A DNA stretch of 64,000 nt from Neocallimastix lanati (nom. inval.) (Eukaryota > Neocallimastigomycota > Neocallimastigomycetes > Neocallimastigales > Neocallimastigaceae): contig JACVTC010000097.1 in assembly GCA_016946835.1 (NCBI GenBank), forward strand, positions 452,501 through 516,500, in the 5' to 3' direction. Both the position numbers and the translations under genes were made by a program. Position 1 is the stretch's first letter. Each line of letters starts with the position of its first letter. Positions 1-14,075 of this stretch are shown in pieces. The notes beneath the pieces are model-generated. The model was not told the DNA's origin. It was given only the letters and a program-made list of their open reading frames with translations, and searched no databases.

Positions 1-565
1 AAAAATCATAATATCATGAGCTCATTTTTATTAAAATAGTATAAAAATATGAAATTAGTAATAAACTAGTACTTAATTTATATATTTCATTTGGTTGAAC
101 CAATATATTATTGCATTTAATTAGAATAAAAAAAATTTTTTTTTTTCTTTATTTCTTTATGTTTTAAAATAAAATTGAGATGATTATTGGAATGTGACGT
201 AGTCACCACCAAACCAAAAAAAAAAAAAAAAAAAAAAAATGAAAATAAATTATAATTCATTCTTAAGTTAAAAAATTAATTTTTAACTTATAAATTATTT
301 ATTTAAAATGATAATAATCCAAAATATTATTATATTGCATTCTATGATATAAGTATTTAGCAAAAAAAAATAATAATATTTTAAAAAAAAAGTAAAAAAT
401 TATATTTATTATCTGACCAATGTATTATTGCATTTTATTTACAAAAAATTTTTTAAAATGAAAAAAAAAAAAAAAAAAAAAAAAAAAGAATTGTAATGAT
501 TATAGGAACGTGATCTTGATATAATAAATCTAAAATTAGTATTTGTTTTTATTGATTAAATTAAT

Positions 566-598
<33 letters not shown>

Positions 599-732
599 CC
601 TTAAATAAAAAACATAATAAAAAATTTTATATAATTTAAAAATATATCACTTTTATATAGATAATCTTAAATTAATTAATCCGATTAATAGAAATAATAC
701 AATTTTATTCAATTTTTTTCGAAATATAAATA

Positions 733-772
<40 letters not shown>

Positions 773-1734
773 AAAATTTTTCCTAATTGCATCTCAACAG
801 ATTACATTTATTTATATATAGATATATATAAACTTTGAACTTTGGTTCTGTGACATTTTCATATTCTGATCAAATTATTATTCGTATTTCAATTTTATTT
901 TTAGAAAAAAAACTTTTTCTTAATGAAAAGTATTAAAAAATTGGTCATATTAATGAAATCTAATTATCTTTTTTTATTAAACATATTAAAGAAAAAATAA
1001 ATCTTTAATATAATCTGGTAATATATACATATATCATTATTATCTACTTTACTAAAAAAAATAAACCAATTCAGTAATCATATGATTTATATTAACCAGA
1101 TTAATTTAGAAGGTTAAGATATATTATATATAATTTGAATTTAATTTTTATATAAAAGTAAATTTTATTATTCTTTATATATATATATATATATATATAT
1201 ATTTTTTATTGTATATTTTATTAATAATAAAAAATTACTTTTATAATGAATTGTAATAAAAAATAGGATCTGACTCAATGATATAATTTTCTTTATATAT
1301 ATTACAAATTTCAATATAAATAAATAGATAAAAATAATATAAATAAAATAAATTTCTCCGTATAATAATGCATTATTAATTTTGTTTTTATTCTAAAAAT
1401 AATAATTATATCTTAACATTAATTTTTCGAGTTAGTTAAAATCTAAATATAAAAAATAATCTAATAAAAAAAAAATAATTATAATAATAATATATATATA
1501 AATTAATATAGTTAAGTTACCTCGATGAACTAATGATATTAACCAACTCAGTCTTAATTAATTTTATATAAAAATTAAATTATTACTTTCTATTAATGAG
1601 GAGCAATAAAATATTGATTTGCAAAAATATTATTAATTTTTATAATTAATACTTAAATGATAACTTAAAATAGATTATTGTTAAAATGAACCCTTTAAAA
1701 TTAAAATTTTTAAAATTTATACTTTTATATATAT

Positions 1735-1806
1735 ATATGAAATGTACTTAGAGCAATAAATATAATTTATATATATTATATTTGTTGCTCTAAGTACATT
1801 TCATAT
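1735..1806. repeat. 32-bp near-perfect inverted repeat (hairpin)
   Basis: The arms 1735-1766 and 1775-1806 are reverse complements with one mismatch, which would be a G-U wobble in RNA. They are separated by an 8-nt loop. The arms contain the non-AT core TGTACTTAGAGCAA, so this is not a by-product of simple AT repeats. No flanking target-site duplication or coding sequence was recognised. It could be a hairpin RNA source, a tiny inverted-repeat element, or a palindrome made by replication template switching. Confidence 0.8.
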
Positions 1807-2410
1807 TGTAATTTTGAATTTAAATATATATATATATAATGTAATATAATATAATATAAAAATATAATATAAAATTGCTATGACTAATTTTAATTCTCTT
1901 TTTTTTTTTTTTTTTTCTATTATTAAATTTTCAATCGATAAATTTTAAATATTATTTATTAATGTTATTTATTAATCTCAATAACCACATTATTATTAGC
2001 AATCATATTAATTAGCTAGTTTTATCAGTAATGAATAAATTTTGTTTTAATTAATTTTAATAAATTATAATAAATATATTTTTTAAATCTTTAGGCAAAA
2101 AAAAAAAAAGGAAAAATTCACTAATCTTTTAATTCATATAAGTTGGTTTAAATTTTTATTACATGTGTATTATATAATACTTATTTAATATTAATTGAAT
2201 TTCAATAATAAATAATATTTTCACATTTGGAAAAAAAATAAAAATAGATTTTATATAAAAATATTGAACAATTTAGGACAATATTAAATTTGAAAAATAT
2301 GAACAATTGTTAACTTCAAATTGAATTTATACAAATTTAGAAATAACAAATCTTATTTTGATATAACTAAGATCACATTAGTATAATAAAATTATCTTTT
2401 TTTTTTTTAT

Positions 2411-2450
<40 letters not shown>

Positions 2451-3669
2451 AAAAGAAGGAAAGAAGGAAAGAAGGAAAGAAATATAGATAGATAATAATA
2501 AATAAAAAAAATAGTGAAAATAAATAAATAAAAAACATAATTAAATTCAACAATAAAATAATAATATAAATGAATAAAAAAAAAAATTTTTTTTTTTAAA
2601 AAAAAGAGGTATAATTTTATCTTTTTTTTTTATAATTGAAATTTAAATATATATTTATATTTCAAACAAAAACATCATTTAAAAGAAAAAAACTAAAAAT
2701 TATAATCATCAAAACTATGATTATGATTATGATTATGATTTTAAATATTATTGACTTTTAAATATATTAAATATATAAATTATATTTATTTATAAATATT
2801 ACTATAATTATTATTAATTATTTTTATTTATCATTTTATTAACTTATCATGAGATTTTTTCATAAATAAATTTTAATAATTAATGCAATTAATTTAATTA
2901 TACAAAAATATATTTTATTTATATTTCTTGACAGAAAAAAAAAAAAAAAAAAAATATTAAACATTTTAAGATAATCAGTATGACCTCTCCCTAATTTTTT
3001 TTAACATGCATAATTTTTTTATATTTAATTTTAATCTTTTTTTTTTTTTTTTTTTTTTTTTAAAGATTTTATACTATAGACCAAAAGACCAACTTTCATT
3101 ATTATATTTAGATTAATAGCCAATAAGAATAAAAATTTTATTTAATCAATTAAATAAAAATTTTTTATTTTTATTTTAAAAAAATTAAAATTTTAAATAA
3201 ATTATTTATATTCTATTTATTTGTAATTAATTATCAATAAATAATATTCATTTATCGATATCTTTTTTTATTAAATACAAATTATAATTATTTTTTTTAT
3301 ATATTTTAATATTATTATTTTTTATTGTAATTCATTTTTTCAACTCTTTAACTCTTAATGAATAAAATTTTAATATTATTTATTTTATATTTTTCATATA
3401 TATAATTTAAAAAAGTTTTATATTATTATTATTATTATTATTTTTCTTATTTTTTTAATAAATATTTTATACTTTTTAATATATGTGTCACAATAACGTT
3501 TTAACTTTTTTTTAAAAAAAAAAAAAAAAAAACTGTCAATAATTTTAAAAAAAATTAATTAAAAATTTTATAATTATTTTTAATTTTAATATATATAAAA
3601 GTTTAAAAATTAAGTAACATAAATAAAAGAATAAAAATACTAGATTAGAAAAATTATTAACATTTTTTT

Positions 3670-3900
3670 TTTTTAGATTGAGATTAATGAGAGGGGAAGA
3701 CAATAGGGCCTCTAGTCTCTCACTTAAATGTATCAGACTCTCATTGGATTCTTTACCATACCTAAACGGACCTCTCTCTAAGCAAGACTAATGTGAAAAA
3801 ACATTTCCTATACAACATCATTAAAATGATCGATGACTCATTATGTATGATTCTATACTATTCAGTGATATATCATAAATTGTCTTCTAGTTATATTTGA
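3670..3900. other. Less AT-rich island, unidentified
   Basis: This 230-bp stretch lacks homopolymers and is visibly richer in G and C than its surroundings (for example GAGAGGGGAAGACAATAGGG near 3690). One plus-strand frame from about 3690 to 3890 has a single internal stop, but its translation matches no family I recognise. It is probably an eroded gene or transposon fragment, or a non-coding RNA relic. It shares the 12-mer CTTGCTTAGAGA (minus strand here) with the island at 30840-31130, which may be chance. Confidence 0.35.
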
Positions 3901-6900
3901 AATATTTAAGTTAAAAATAGTTTAAAAAAATTTAAACATTTTTGGGAGATTTCTTTAAATCATATATCATATATCATTATATTAAATATATATAATCAAA
4001 GAATAGATATATATATGATTAATAAAAATAATTAAGAAATATATGTATATTATCAATTAATCTTTATTTTTGTTTTAATTTTTCTTTAATCCTTTTTGTA
4101 AATATAATAAAAATAATAAAAATATCATTATTATTTTTTTTTTATAATTAAGTATTACACTTAATCTTATTTAATATTTTTATTAATTTTAATTATTAAT
4201 TATTATTTTTAATTACTATTATTATTACTATTATTATTATTATTATTATTATTAATAGATGTAGTTTGTAGTTACTATTACTATTATTATTATTATTAGT
4301 AGTAGTAGTAATAATTTGTAGTATATTAATTTTCCCCCAATCTTCATAATAATGATTAGAATAAATAGATATTCCATTGAAATAGTTAAGATGATTCATT
4401 TTTTTTTCTATTAGCAAAGGCAATTACAGTACGCAAACTGTTTTTAAGTATATATAATAATAATTATAATAGTAATTTTAAAATTAACATAAAGAAATCG
4501 AATGAAATTACTTCTATTTTTAAATAATTAATATAATTATATATTTTTTAAAAATCCTTATTTCATATTATCCATTTATTAAAAAAAAAAATATTACAAA
4601 AAAAAAAAATAATATTTGTATTAATAGATAATTAAATTTAAAAATAGCCATTATAAATAAATTTGAATAAATTATATAATAAAATTGCATATATATATAT
4701 AATTTTTATTTTATTATGAATAAATTCCAACACAAACTATGATTTCAACAATATTAATTAAAAAAGAAAATAATAATAAAAAAGGTATATAAGAATAATA
4801 TTTATTGTTATAAATTTATTAATAAAAAAAAAAATTCAATGTTAAATATTTAATAATGCAACTATAAATAATATTAAAAAATATATATATATAAAAAACA
4901 AAAATCTAACAATTTTATTTTACATGATATGTTAAACTTTAAATATTTTTTTTTAAAGTTTAATAGAGTTATTGAATCTATTTTATAATTAAAAAAAAAA
5001 TATTAATAATAACAATAAAAAAATTTTAATTGAATATCAGAAAAAAAAAGTTAAATTTTTATATTTATTTATTTATTTATTTATTTAAAAATAAATTAAA
5101 ACTTTAACCTTTATTAAAAAGTATGTATTTATATAAAAATTATTATTATTTTTTAAACTTTATTATTAGAATTTTTCATGAAGTAAAAAAAAAAAAAATA
5201 TTGATATTCAAATTTTGTCAAGAATTAAATAGAATATTCATATATATATATAAAATATATTACCTAAGATACATTTTTTTTTTTTTTTGCAATAAAAAAA
5301 GTTTAATAAGCATTATTTATTTAATTTAAAAAAGTATAATATATGAAATAATAAAAATAATAAGATGTGAATAGAAAAAAATTATATAAACTAAAATAAA
5401 TTAAAAAAGTAATTTAAAATATGAAACATTTATATTTAAATTATGTAAAAGAAATATTTATATTTATATCATGTAAAAGAAATACTTAACTGTTTGAAAA
5501 ATAAAAAAAAAATAATAAATTTAAATTAAAAGTTATTATAATCGAAAAATTTTAAACTAAAATTTGTTATTATTATATAATAAATTGGTAGGAAATAACT
5601 ATTAACAATAATAAATTTGTATGGAATAAATATAAATGTAAATTGAAAAATTGTATATATTTATTTCGTCATAATAGATAATATTTAATTATTTAATGTT
5701 ATAAAATAATATAAATCCAAAATATATATTAGCAAGTTTACTTTTTAAATATAATTATTAAAGAGAAATAAATTTATTTTTTTTTAAAATATATATATAT
5801 ATTATCAACATTTTAAAACTTTATTATATTAAATGTACCATGTATTTATTGTATTTTTTTTTTGTAAATGCTATATTAAAAATAAAAAAAAAAAAAAATA
5901 AAATAAAAAAAAAAAAAAAATAAGAAATAAATAAGAAATAAAAAATAAAACTATAATAATATTTAATATATATTTAATGTTTTTTGAAATAGTCATTATT
6001 ATTATTATTTTTTTTTTAAATTTATTTTTTTGAAAAAATACCATATTTAAAATAAAAATTAAGAATTTCTTCAATTTAATTTTTTTCATGTAAATGCTTT
6101 ATATTTATAAAAGTATGAAAACATTAAAATATTATATAGGTTATTTTTATTTTTATTTTTTTTAAATATAAATTATAAATAATTAGAATTTTTAGTTGCA
6201 TATACTTTTCACTTATGACATTTTTAATTTTATATTTATTTAAATGTTTAGGGAAATTTTTTACAAAAATAATGCTTAATTTTATATACCTTATTATATT
6301 AAATATTACATAGTAATACAAAATAAATATAAAGTTATTTGCATTTAAATATAGGATTGATATCAAATATACCTTAAATTGAATTAAATCGTATGGAAAA
6401 AAAAAAGGAAATAAAATTTTAACAATTATATTTATTTTTTTATTAAATATAAAATTCTAATAAAAATCTAAAAAAAACTTATAAAATATGTATATGCTTT
6501 ATATAAGATGTAATACATTATTACAAACGAGATTAATGAGAAATGATATAAAATTTTATTTGATATTAATAAATGAATATAGAAGAATATACTAATAAAT
6601 TTATATATAAAAAATAATTATAGCAAAAAAAGGAAATTCCAATAAATATATACATCAATATATATATGAATAATTGGTATATTAATGAAACAAATAAATG
6701 AATAAAAAAAATATTTTGATTTCTATTACTTTTATTATAAATATATATTTCATTTTATTAAAAAAATATTAAGCAACACATTATTTATGATAATTCAATT
6801 ATAATAAAAATATATTATAAAAGTATTAATTATTAGTATTATTATTATTTACCTATAATAAATAAGAAGATTATTCTATATCAAATTTTATCAAGTATTT

Positions 6901-7802
6901 TTTGTTGGCTTTATATTAAGGTTTGGTCTTATGATAATAATAAAAATTTAAAATTAAATACCTCGCTGTCACTAAGACGAATTTAAATTTTTTCTCAAAT
7001 TTAAAATGTAATTTAAAAAGTATAATAAAAGTATAAATATATTTTTATAAATATTTAATAATATAAAAACAAAAAAAACTATTGTTTAAAAAATTTATAT
7101 CAATTATATATTTTCATTTTTATTATTTATTTTATTCTTTTTTTTATTAATTTATAAAATTAAATATGGCTGATACATATTAACCTTTTATAAATCTAAT
7201 AATTTTCGAAATATAAAAAATAAACTTTTTTATAAATTTTATTTTATACGTAAATAGAATTTGCTATTTATTTTTATATTTTTAGAAAAAAGTAATAAAG
7301 AGATATACAAGCCACATATACTAAACAAATGAACATTCTAAAATTTTTAATCTTTAATATTTCTAATTAATTTTCCATGTGTAAATAAATTAACATAAAA
7401 AAAAAAATTTTTTTTTTTTGTGGTTTTCTGAATTTATTCGAATATTTCAGAAAATAATACTACTTTATAATTTTGAATGTTGTGGCTTAATAAATATTTT
7501 ACTAAAAATTTAATATTACTGTGTAAAAAAAATATCTTTATGAAATTTGAAAGTATAATATTATCAATCATTTTTTTTATTATTACATTATTTTTTGTTT
7601 ATATTTTAATAGTTTTTTTTTTATATTATTTTTTATTTAGTATTTAATATTTCATTAATTAACATTTAATTACTCAATTTACTATTAATGGAAAAGATCT
7701 GATTATTATTATTTTTTTTTTAATTTCCCATTCTTGTTATGTCTAAATAAATAAAAAAAATTTTTTTTTAAAAATGGGTATTCATGTTTTTTTAAATAAA
7801 AT

Positions 7803-7980
7803 AAAATATAATATAATATAATATAATATAATATAATATAATATAATATAATATAATATAATATAATATAATATAATATAATATAATATAATATAATATA
7901 ATATAATATAATATAATATAATATAATATAATATAATATAATATAATATAATATAATATAATATAATATAATATAATATT
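7803..7980. repeat. (TATAA)n pentanucleotide array, about 35 copies
   Basis: An essentially uninterrupted pentanucleotide repeat of about 175 bp with very little unit divergence, ending at a run-out near 7980. It lies in gene-free DNA. The low divergence suggests recent slippage expansion or active homogenisation. Confidence 0.95.
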
Positions 7981-8405
7981 AGAAATCTTGTAAATTTTAA
8001 GCTTTAAAAAAGTGTATTTTTTTTATTAAATACAGTGTTACACAAAATATTTTATACAGAAATTTTTAAAATATTGTATATATTTTAAATATTAATTGAA
8101 TTCAATTATATTAAGATAAATTTAATGTAGTACAAAAATATAAAGAATTATTATTATTAATTTAATCCAAAATATCTTCAATAAATTCTTAAAATTTTAT
8201 ATTAAGTAGCATGAATTTAATTTAATTTGTGTACCAAAAAAATTAAATTAAAAAATAATATTAAAAACTATGAAGAGGTATACTCATTGAATATTTAATC
8301 TATTATTATTTACTATAAATATTGACATTTTATACTAAATAGCAAACTATCTTTTTTATTAATTAACTTTTTTTTTATATATATATTTTTTTTTAAAAAA
8401 AATTG

Positions 8406-8444
<39 letters not shown>

Positions 8445-11434
8445 TTATTTATTTAAGAAAAATTGTTACTAAAATTAAATTTTTTTTATGCAATACTTTC
8501 TTTTTTCAAAAAATAACATCAAATCGAATTTTTTTAACATTATATATATTTATTTATAATATTAAAAAGTAGATTAATGAAAACTTTTGATAAATTCGTA
8601 TAAATTTGTAATTTCAAAAATCATTTGAAAAGATGAAATGGTTATCTATCTTATATATATTTCCTTGTATTATAATTAAAGATAATTTATATTCTTAATT
8701 TAAACCTTTATTAATGACAAATATTTTTTTTAATATTTCAATTTTTATTCTAATTTTAGAAATTGCATTTATACAAACTTTTTTTTTCTATTATAATATT
8801 AATTATTATTATATATATATTAAAAAATAATTAATAATTAATAATTATTTTTTAATAATATAAATATATGATAATAATAATACAAAAAAGATAAAAATAA
8901 TAAAAAACAATAATTAATAAATAGTAATAAATAACAGATAATAATAATAGTAATATTAATACTTGTAATAATAAAATAAATTGTGTAAATATTTAAATTA
9001 ATTCGTATTAAATTAATTTATATATTAATTTAATACACAACTCATATATTATAATATATTATATTGACATAGATATATAAAGATTTTCTGTGTAAATTGA
9101 ATGGCTATATAGTTTTTATAAAAATTTATTATTACGTATACATGATTATAATATATGTATCTCGATAAAGAACGTTTTGATTAATGAACCCAATCATAAA
9201 ATGACTATTATATATATAAAATCAATATTAAAAATAATTATATTATTATATTTTTAATTTCAATTAAATAATAAAAATGCAGATATTATAATAAATTTTT
9301 ACATTAATAGTTTTTTCTTTTCTTCTTGTTTTATTTTAATTTTTGATATTTTAGCAATAAATTAATATTGCTAATTTTAGTTTTTTATATAATTCATAAA
9401 AATGCTTATAGTAAAGTAAATAATATTAATAATTATAAATACTAGTTTAATTATAATGAATTAATGTTTTGCATAAAAAATTCTTTTTAATTTAATAAAT
9501 ATTATTACTTTTTCTTTTTTTTTTTTTTTATTTTATCTATTTTTTTTAGCAATCCTCAGAAAATAAAAGTAATATTAATGATTCTATTTTATATTTCAAA
9601 TTTCTGTATTATTAAAAATCACCTATTTTTATAATTCTTTTTTATTTAAAAAATATAAAAGTAATTTATTACTACTAATTATAGAATCAAAAAATTTATA
9701 ATCTGATATAATTAATTGTTAATAATTATTAATAATATAAATAATAAATTTAATAAATTTACAATCTTTATCTGTATTATTATTATTATTATTATTATTG
9801 GTATAATACCTTTAAAATTTTTTAATTCCAAAAAAAATATTTTTTAAATATTATATATACAATAAAATACAGAAATAATAAAAAAATACAGAAATTTTAT
9901 TATATGTTTTTGATCAATTAAATAAGGGTGACAATTTTTAGGTAATATATATTATATATAAAATATTGAATAGTATTTATTATTGATATAATAATAAAAG
10001 AAATGTTGCTATTTTTATTTTATATATGTATATATAAATAATTGATAAAAGTTATTATATTTTGTAATAAAAAAAAAGTTAAAAAATAAACCATTTATGA
10101 CAATATTAATTTTAATTGAAACAAAAATTAATTCGTTATTATTAAATATATTCGATAAAAATTATAAAAATATTAAATATACAGATAAATAGATTATATT
10201 TTATATAATTTAACATTTTGTATCTACTCATTAATTATATCTTTTATCTATTAGTTTTTAATATTTTATGTTTAAGAGGTCAGATTAAACTATTTATTTC
10301 TGTATAATACTATACGTAATACTTTTATTATATTAAATCAATAGGATGACTTAATAATGCTAAACAATACATACTATTAATGTATTGATATTATGATTTT
10401 AGTATTAAATATAGATTTACTCATAGTGAAATTTTAAAATAAGAAAATAAATTTTTTTAACTATTAATCGTCACGTCACCTGTCTGTAAAAACAAAAAAA
10501 AAAAAAAGTTAAAGCAAAAAAAAAGTTAAAGCAAAAAAAAGTTTTTTATTTTTATTTTTTTTTTTTTTAATTTAGAATATGAAATAAAAAACTTTAAAAC
10601 CATAATTATTTTGTTATTTCTTTTTATCCGTTGTTCCGTTGTTAAAAAAAAAAAAAAGATATTATATAAGCAAAGTTTTTTTTTAAAAAAAAAATAAAAA
10701 AAGTTAAAATATTAATATATTATAATTCTTATTAAAATATAAAAAAAAACTTTATTTATTTATTTACTTAATTAAATTTTTTATATTAATATATTTAATA
10801 TATATATAAACATTTTTAATAATAAATTAAATATCATTATTAATCAAATTTTCGATATTTTAAATAAATAAAAAAATATAAAATAATTCTTTGTTTTGTA
10901 TATTAAGATTTATAGGGTCCATTATTTAATTTTGTTATTACTTTAACATTATTATAATTAAATTTGCTTCCACATAAGGATTAATCAGAATATTCATTAA
11001 TGCATTCTTAGAATAGCAGTTAAAGTTTGACAATTTACTGAATAGAATCATTCGAATGCTTTCAGAATTTATTGATCATTTTCCATATATGGTTAGTAAA
11101 TTAAAAACTATAATATTTAATAATAATTAAAAATGAATTAATTATAATTATTATTTATTTATAATTTTAGGAATTAAAACGGGAAAAAAATTTTTTTTGT
11201 ATTTTTTTCGTAATTTTTTCGTAATTTTTTCATTTTTTTTTTTTTTTGGATAAATTTAATAGTTTAACAGAAATTAATAATAAATGAGATATGGCTTAGA
11301 ATATTTCTCTTCACCATAATTACAAAATTAATATATTTTTAATTCATTATTTTATTATTTTATTTTTTTTTATGGCTCAGTAAAGTTTTATTTTTAAATA
11401 AATAAAATAAATAATAATAAATTTATATATATAA

Positions 11435-11485
11435 ATATTTGTTACTATTGAAATGTATATATTTCATTTCAATAGTAACAAATAT
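11435..11485. repeat. 21-bp perfect inverted repeat (hairpin)
   Basis: The arms 11435-11455 and 11465-11485 are perfectly complementary around a 9-nt loop. They include the core GTTACTATTGAAATG. No gene is nearby. It resembles the larger hairpins at 1735-1806 and 24395-24474 in architecture (long arms, tiny loop) but not in sequence. Confidence 0.85.
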
Positions 11486-13016
11486 ATAAACAACATCACC
11501 ATATAAAATGTATATTAAATAATATAATTTTCTTCATATATATTTAAATAGTAATAATTACAAAATATATTATTTTATTTTCAATTATTATAATAAAAAT
11601 ATCCAATTATTATAAATAATAATATATTTTATATAATGAATTCTAGTATATTATATCTATTCATTTATTATAAATAAATAGGCTAATAAAATAAGTAAAT
11701 AAAATAAAATAAAATAAAATAAAAATCATCTCGAAAAGTTTTGTTTTTTATAATATTTCATATTAGGAAAGTGTTATGGAAAGGCTTAAAAATTTCATAT
11801 TTTTAATATAAAATAAAAATTTTTTTTCTATTAAATAATATAATCAAATATATTTTAATTATATTAAATTTTTATTCATATAATTCATATATATTTATAA
11901 TATTAATTTTATTAATAAAATTTTTATATTAAATATTTTTATAAATATTACATACTAAATCTTATTTGTAATAAATTTTATATTTTAATAATATATATAT
12001 TTTTCATTTAATACTAATTAATAATTATACTACTATTTTTTATTAGTTTAATATATATTATAACATATTCTAAAATATATTATATAATATAATTATATTA
12101 ATTTTTATTTATTATAATTAATCTTTTATTTTTATATATTCTTAAATTATTCTATATATATTTTTATATCATAAATTAATATAGAAATATATTAGAATAT
12201 ACTATAATATATAATTCAAGTAAAATATATAATATTGTAGAAATTAATAAAATATAGACAATTCTATATAATAATAACATTATTATAGAAAAGCTTAATT
12301 GGTTTAAATTTTTTTTTTTTTTTTTTAAATTAATAATAAATATATTAAATTATAAGAGATAGTAAATTAGAATATACGAATTCTATTGAAATTATACTAC
12401 TATTAATATATTAACTTTTTATTTCTAAAAGCCATAAATTAAAAGTATGGTTAATACTATTTTTTTTTTTTTTTTAATTTTTTAAATATATAAAAGACAT
12501 AATTTTCACCGAATTTTTTTTTTTTTTTTATTTTTAAATACTTATATTATACCATCTGAATCTAGTATTTTTATTTTTAAGAAAGTATTAAAGAAGTTTT
12601 GTTTTTAAAGAAATTTATTATTTATAAAAATATTACAAATAAATATATATAAACTTCATTAATAATTAATAATACAATTAAAAAAAATAAAAATTTTAAT
12701 AAATTTTTAATAATTTTCACTTTATAAATTAATTTTTTAAAAAATTAAGAAAGAAATTTGGTATTCATTATAAATCGTAAAGTTATAGTTATTATAAATT
12801 ATTAGATATTCATATTATTCGACATCAAAAAGGAATATTTTATTATTTAATACTTGGAATACAGTGATTTATTTAACTTTTATTATTAAATTGGAATTTA
12901 AAAGTTAAAATAATTAAAATTTCATATTACTGACAAAGAATAAAATAATTTTAAGCTCGAAATAATAAAAAGTACTTATTTAGAATTAACAAACAAACAA
13001 TCAAGAAAAAAAAAGT

Positions 13017-14075
13017 ATGGGCTTAATTGCAATTGTTAAACACCAAAAAACGAAATGGTCTAAGAATGAAAACAAAATAAAAGATATAGACCTTCCAAAT
13101 GGTGTTACATTAAAAGGACAAAAGAAGAAACACAAATTTTTACCAAAGTTCTTTTCTTCTATTTTTAAATTAAGATATAATGCTGCAATTGAGGACACAC
13201 ATAAGGAAAAATCTAATGTATGTGAAAAGTTAAATAAATTAGAAAGTAATGATACAGTTGTTACCATTAAATCAAATTGTTCTATCCGTTTTACTGGTAT
13301 TTACGATGAATCAGAGAAGAAATGTAAAGGTTCTGCAACAAGTAAACTTTTACAAGCTTTTGATCCCGAAAGAACTATTCACCATGATGATATATATGAT
13401 TCTGAAAAAACAGTACAAGCAAACAATATTACCTATTTAAAATTTTCTAAAAATGAGGTTTCAGATGAATACGAAAGTACAGTAGGAACTGTAGTTTCAG
13501 ATAAATGCAATAGTCCAACACAAGTATTCCTTACTAGAAAGACTATTAATTTAAAAGGGAGAAATGACAATACTTTACCTGTGTTATCAGAATATTTAGC
13601 AGAAATTATTCGTAGTAGATTACCAAATCTTTTACAAGAGGCTACAACTTGGAATTTATTATACAGTATGGATCAACATGGTGCAAGATTAAGTACTTTG
13701 TACCGTTTAATTAAAGACCAAGGTCCATGTATATTAATATTAAAAAATTCCAGTAAAGAAATTTTTGGTGCATTTATTTCTGAACCATTTGACCCAATTA
13801 ATCGCGGCTTTTTTGGTACCCCAGAATGTTTCCTTTGGAAATCAAATAATTATCAATTCAAGAAATACTCTGCTACCCATAGTAACCAATACTTTATGTT
13901 AGCTGAACCTGAATTTATTGCAATGGGTGGTGGTAATGGTAATTTTGGTTTCTATTTGGATGAAGATATTCATTTTGGTTATTCTTCAGCATGTGATACC
14001 TATTATAATGAAGTTTTAACTGAAGATAATGAATTTGAATGTTATGGCTGTGAAGTATGGGGTTTTGAATTCTAA
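13017..14075 (+). CDS. TLDc-domain protein (OXR1/NCOA7-like)
   Basis: An intronless 352-aa protein. Residues about 187-352 form a TLDc domain, the hallmark of the OXR1/NCOA7/TBC1D24 family, whose members protect against oxidative stress and bind or regulate the V-ATPase. Diagnostic segments are the LPNLL..W.LLYS start, HGARLSTLYR (221-230), FGAF (249-252), ECFLW (270-274), the glycine turn MGGGNGNFGFYLDED (303-317) and the canonical end EVWGF (346-350) followed by two residues. Residues 1-186 are basic then mixed low complexity, with a 'DLPNGVTLKGQKKK' stretch; no second domain is recognised. The ATG follows an A-rich leader and no upstream in-frame extension exists. Whether it is a true OXR1 orthologue or a lineage-specific TLDc paralogue cannot be told here. 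The antisense open frame at 13001-13267 is a shadow. Confidence 0.9.
   Translation: MGLIAIVKHQKTKWSKNENKIKDIDLPNGVTLKGQKKKHKFLPKFFSSIFKLRYNAAIEDTHKEKSNVCEKLNKLESNDTVVTIKSNCSIRFTGIYDESEKKCKGSATSKLLQAFDPERTIHHDDIYDSEKTVQANNITYLKFSKNEVSDEYESTVGTVVSDKCNSPTQVFLTRKTINLKGRNDNTLPVLSEYLAEIIRSRLPNLLQEATTWNLLYSMDQHGARLSTLYRLIKDQGPCILILKNSSKEIFGAFISEPFDPINRGFFGTPECFLWKSNNYQFKKYSATHSNQYFMLAEPEFIAMGGGNGNFGFYLDEDIHFGYSSACDTYYNEVLTEDNEFECYGCEVWGFEF

Larger units (their letters stand above)
1..13016. other. Gene-free AT-rich intergenic DNA
   Basis: I find no convincing gene in these 13 kb on either strand. The short open frames here (4196-4423, 5123-5329, 5871-6089, 6124-6366) encode only low-complexity I/N/K/F/Y strings and start or end in homopolymers. 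The stretch is a mosaic of poly-A/poly-T runs, TA and TAA microsatellites and simple AT sequence. Separate entries cover two hairpins, a pentanucleotide array and a less AT-rich island at 3670-3900. Smaller inverted repeats are also visible: 8818-8857 (16-bp arms) and 9005-9036 (13-bp arms, 6-nt loop). Confidence 0.8.
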
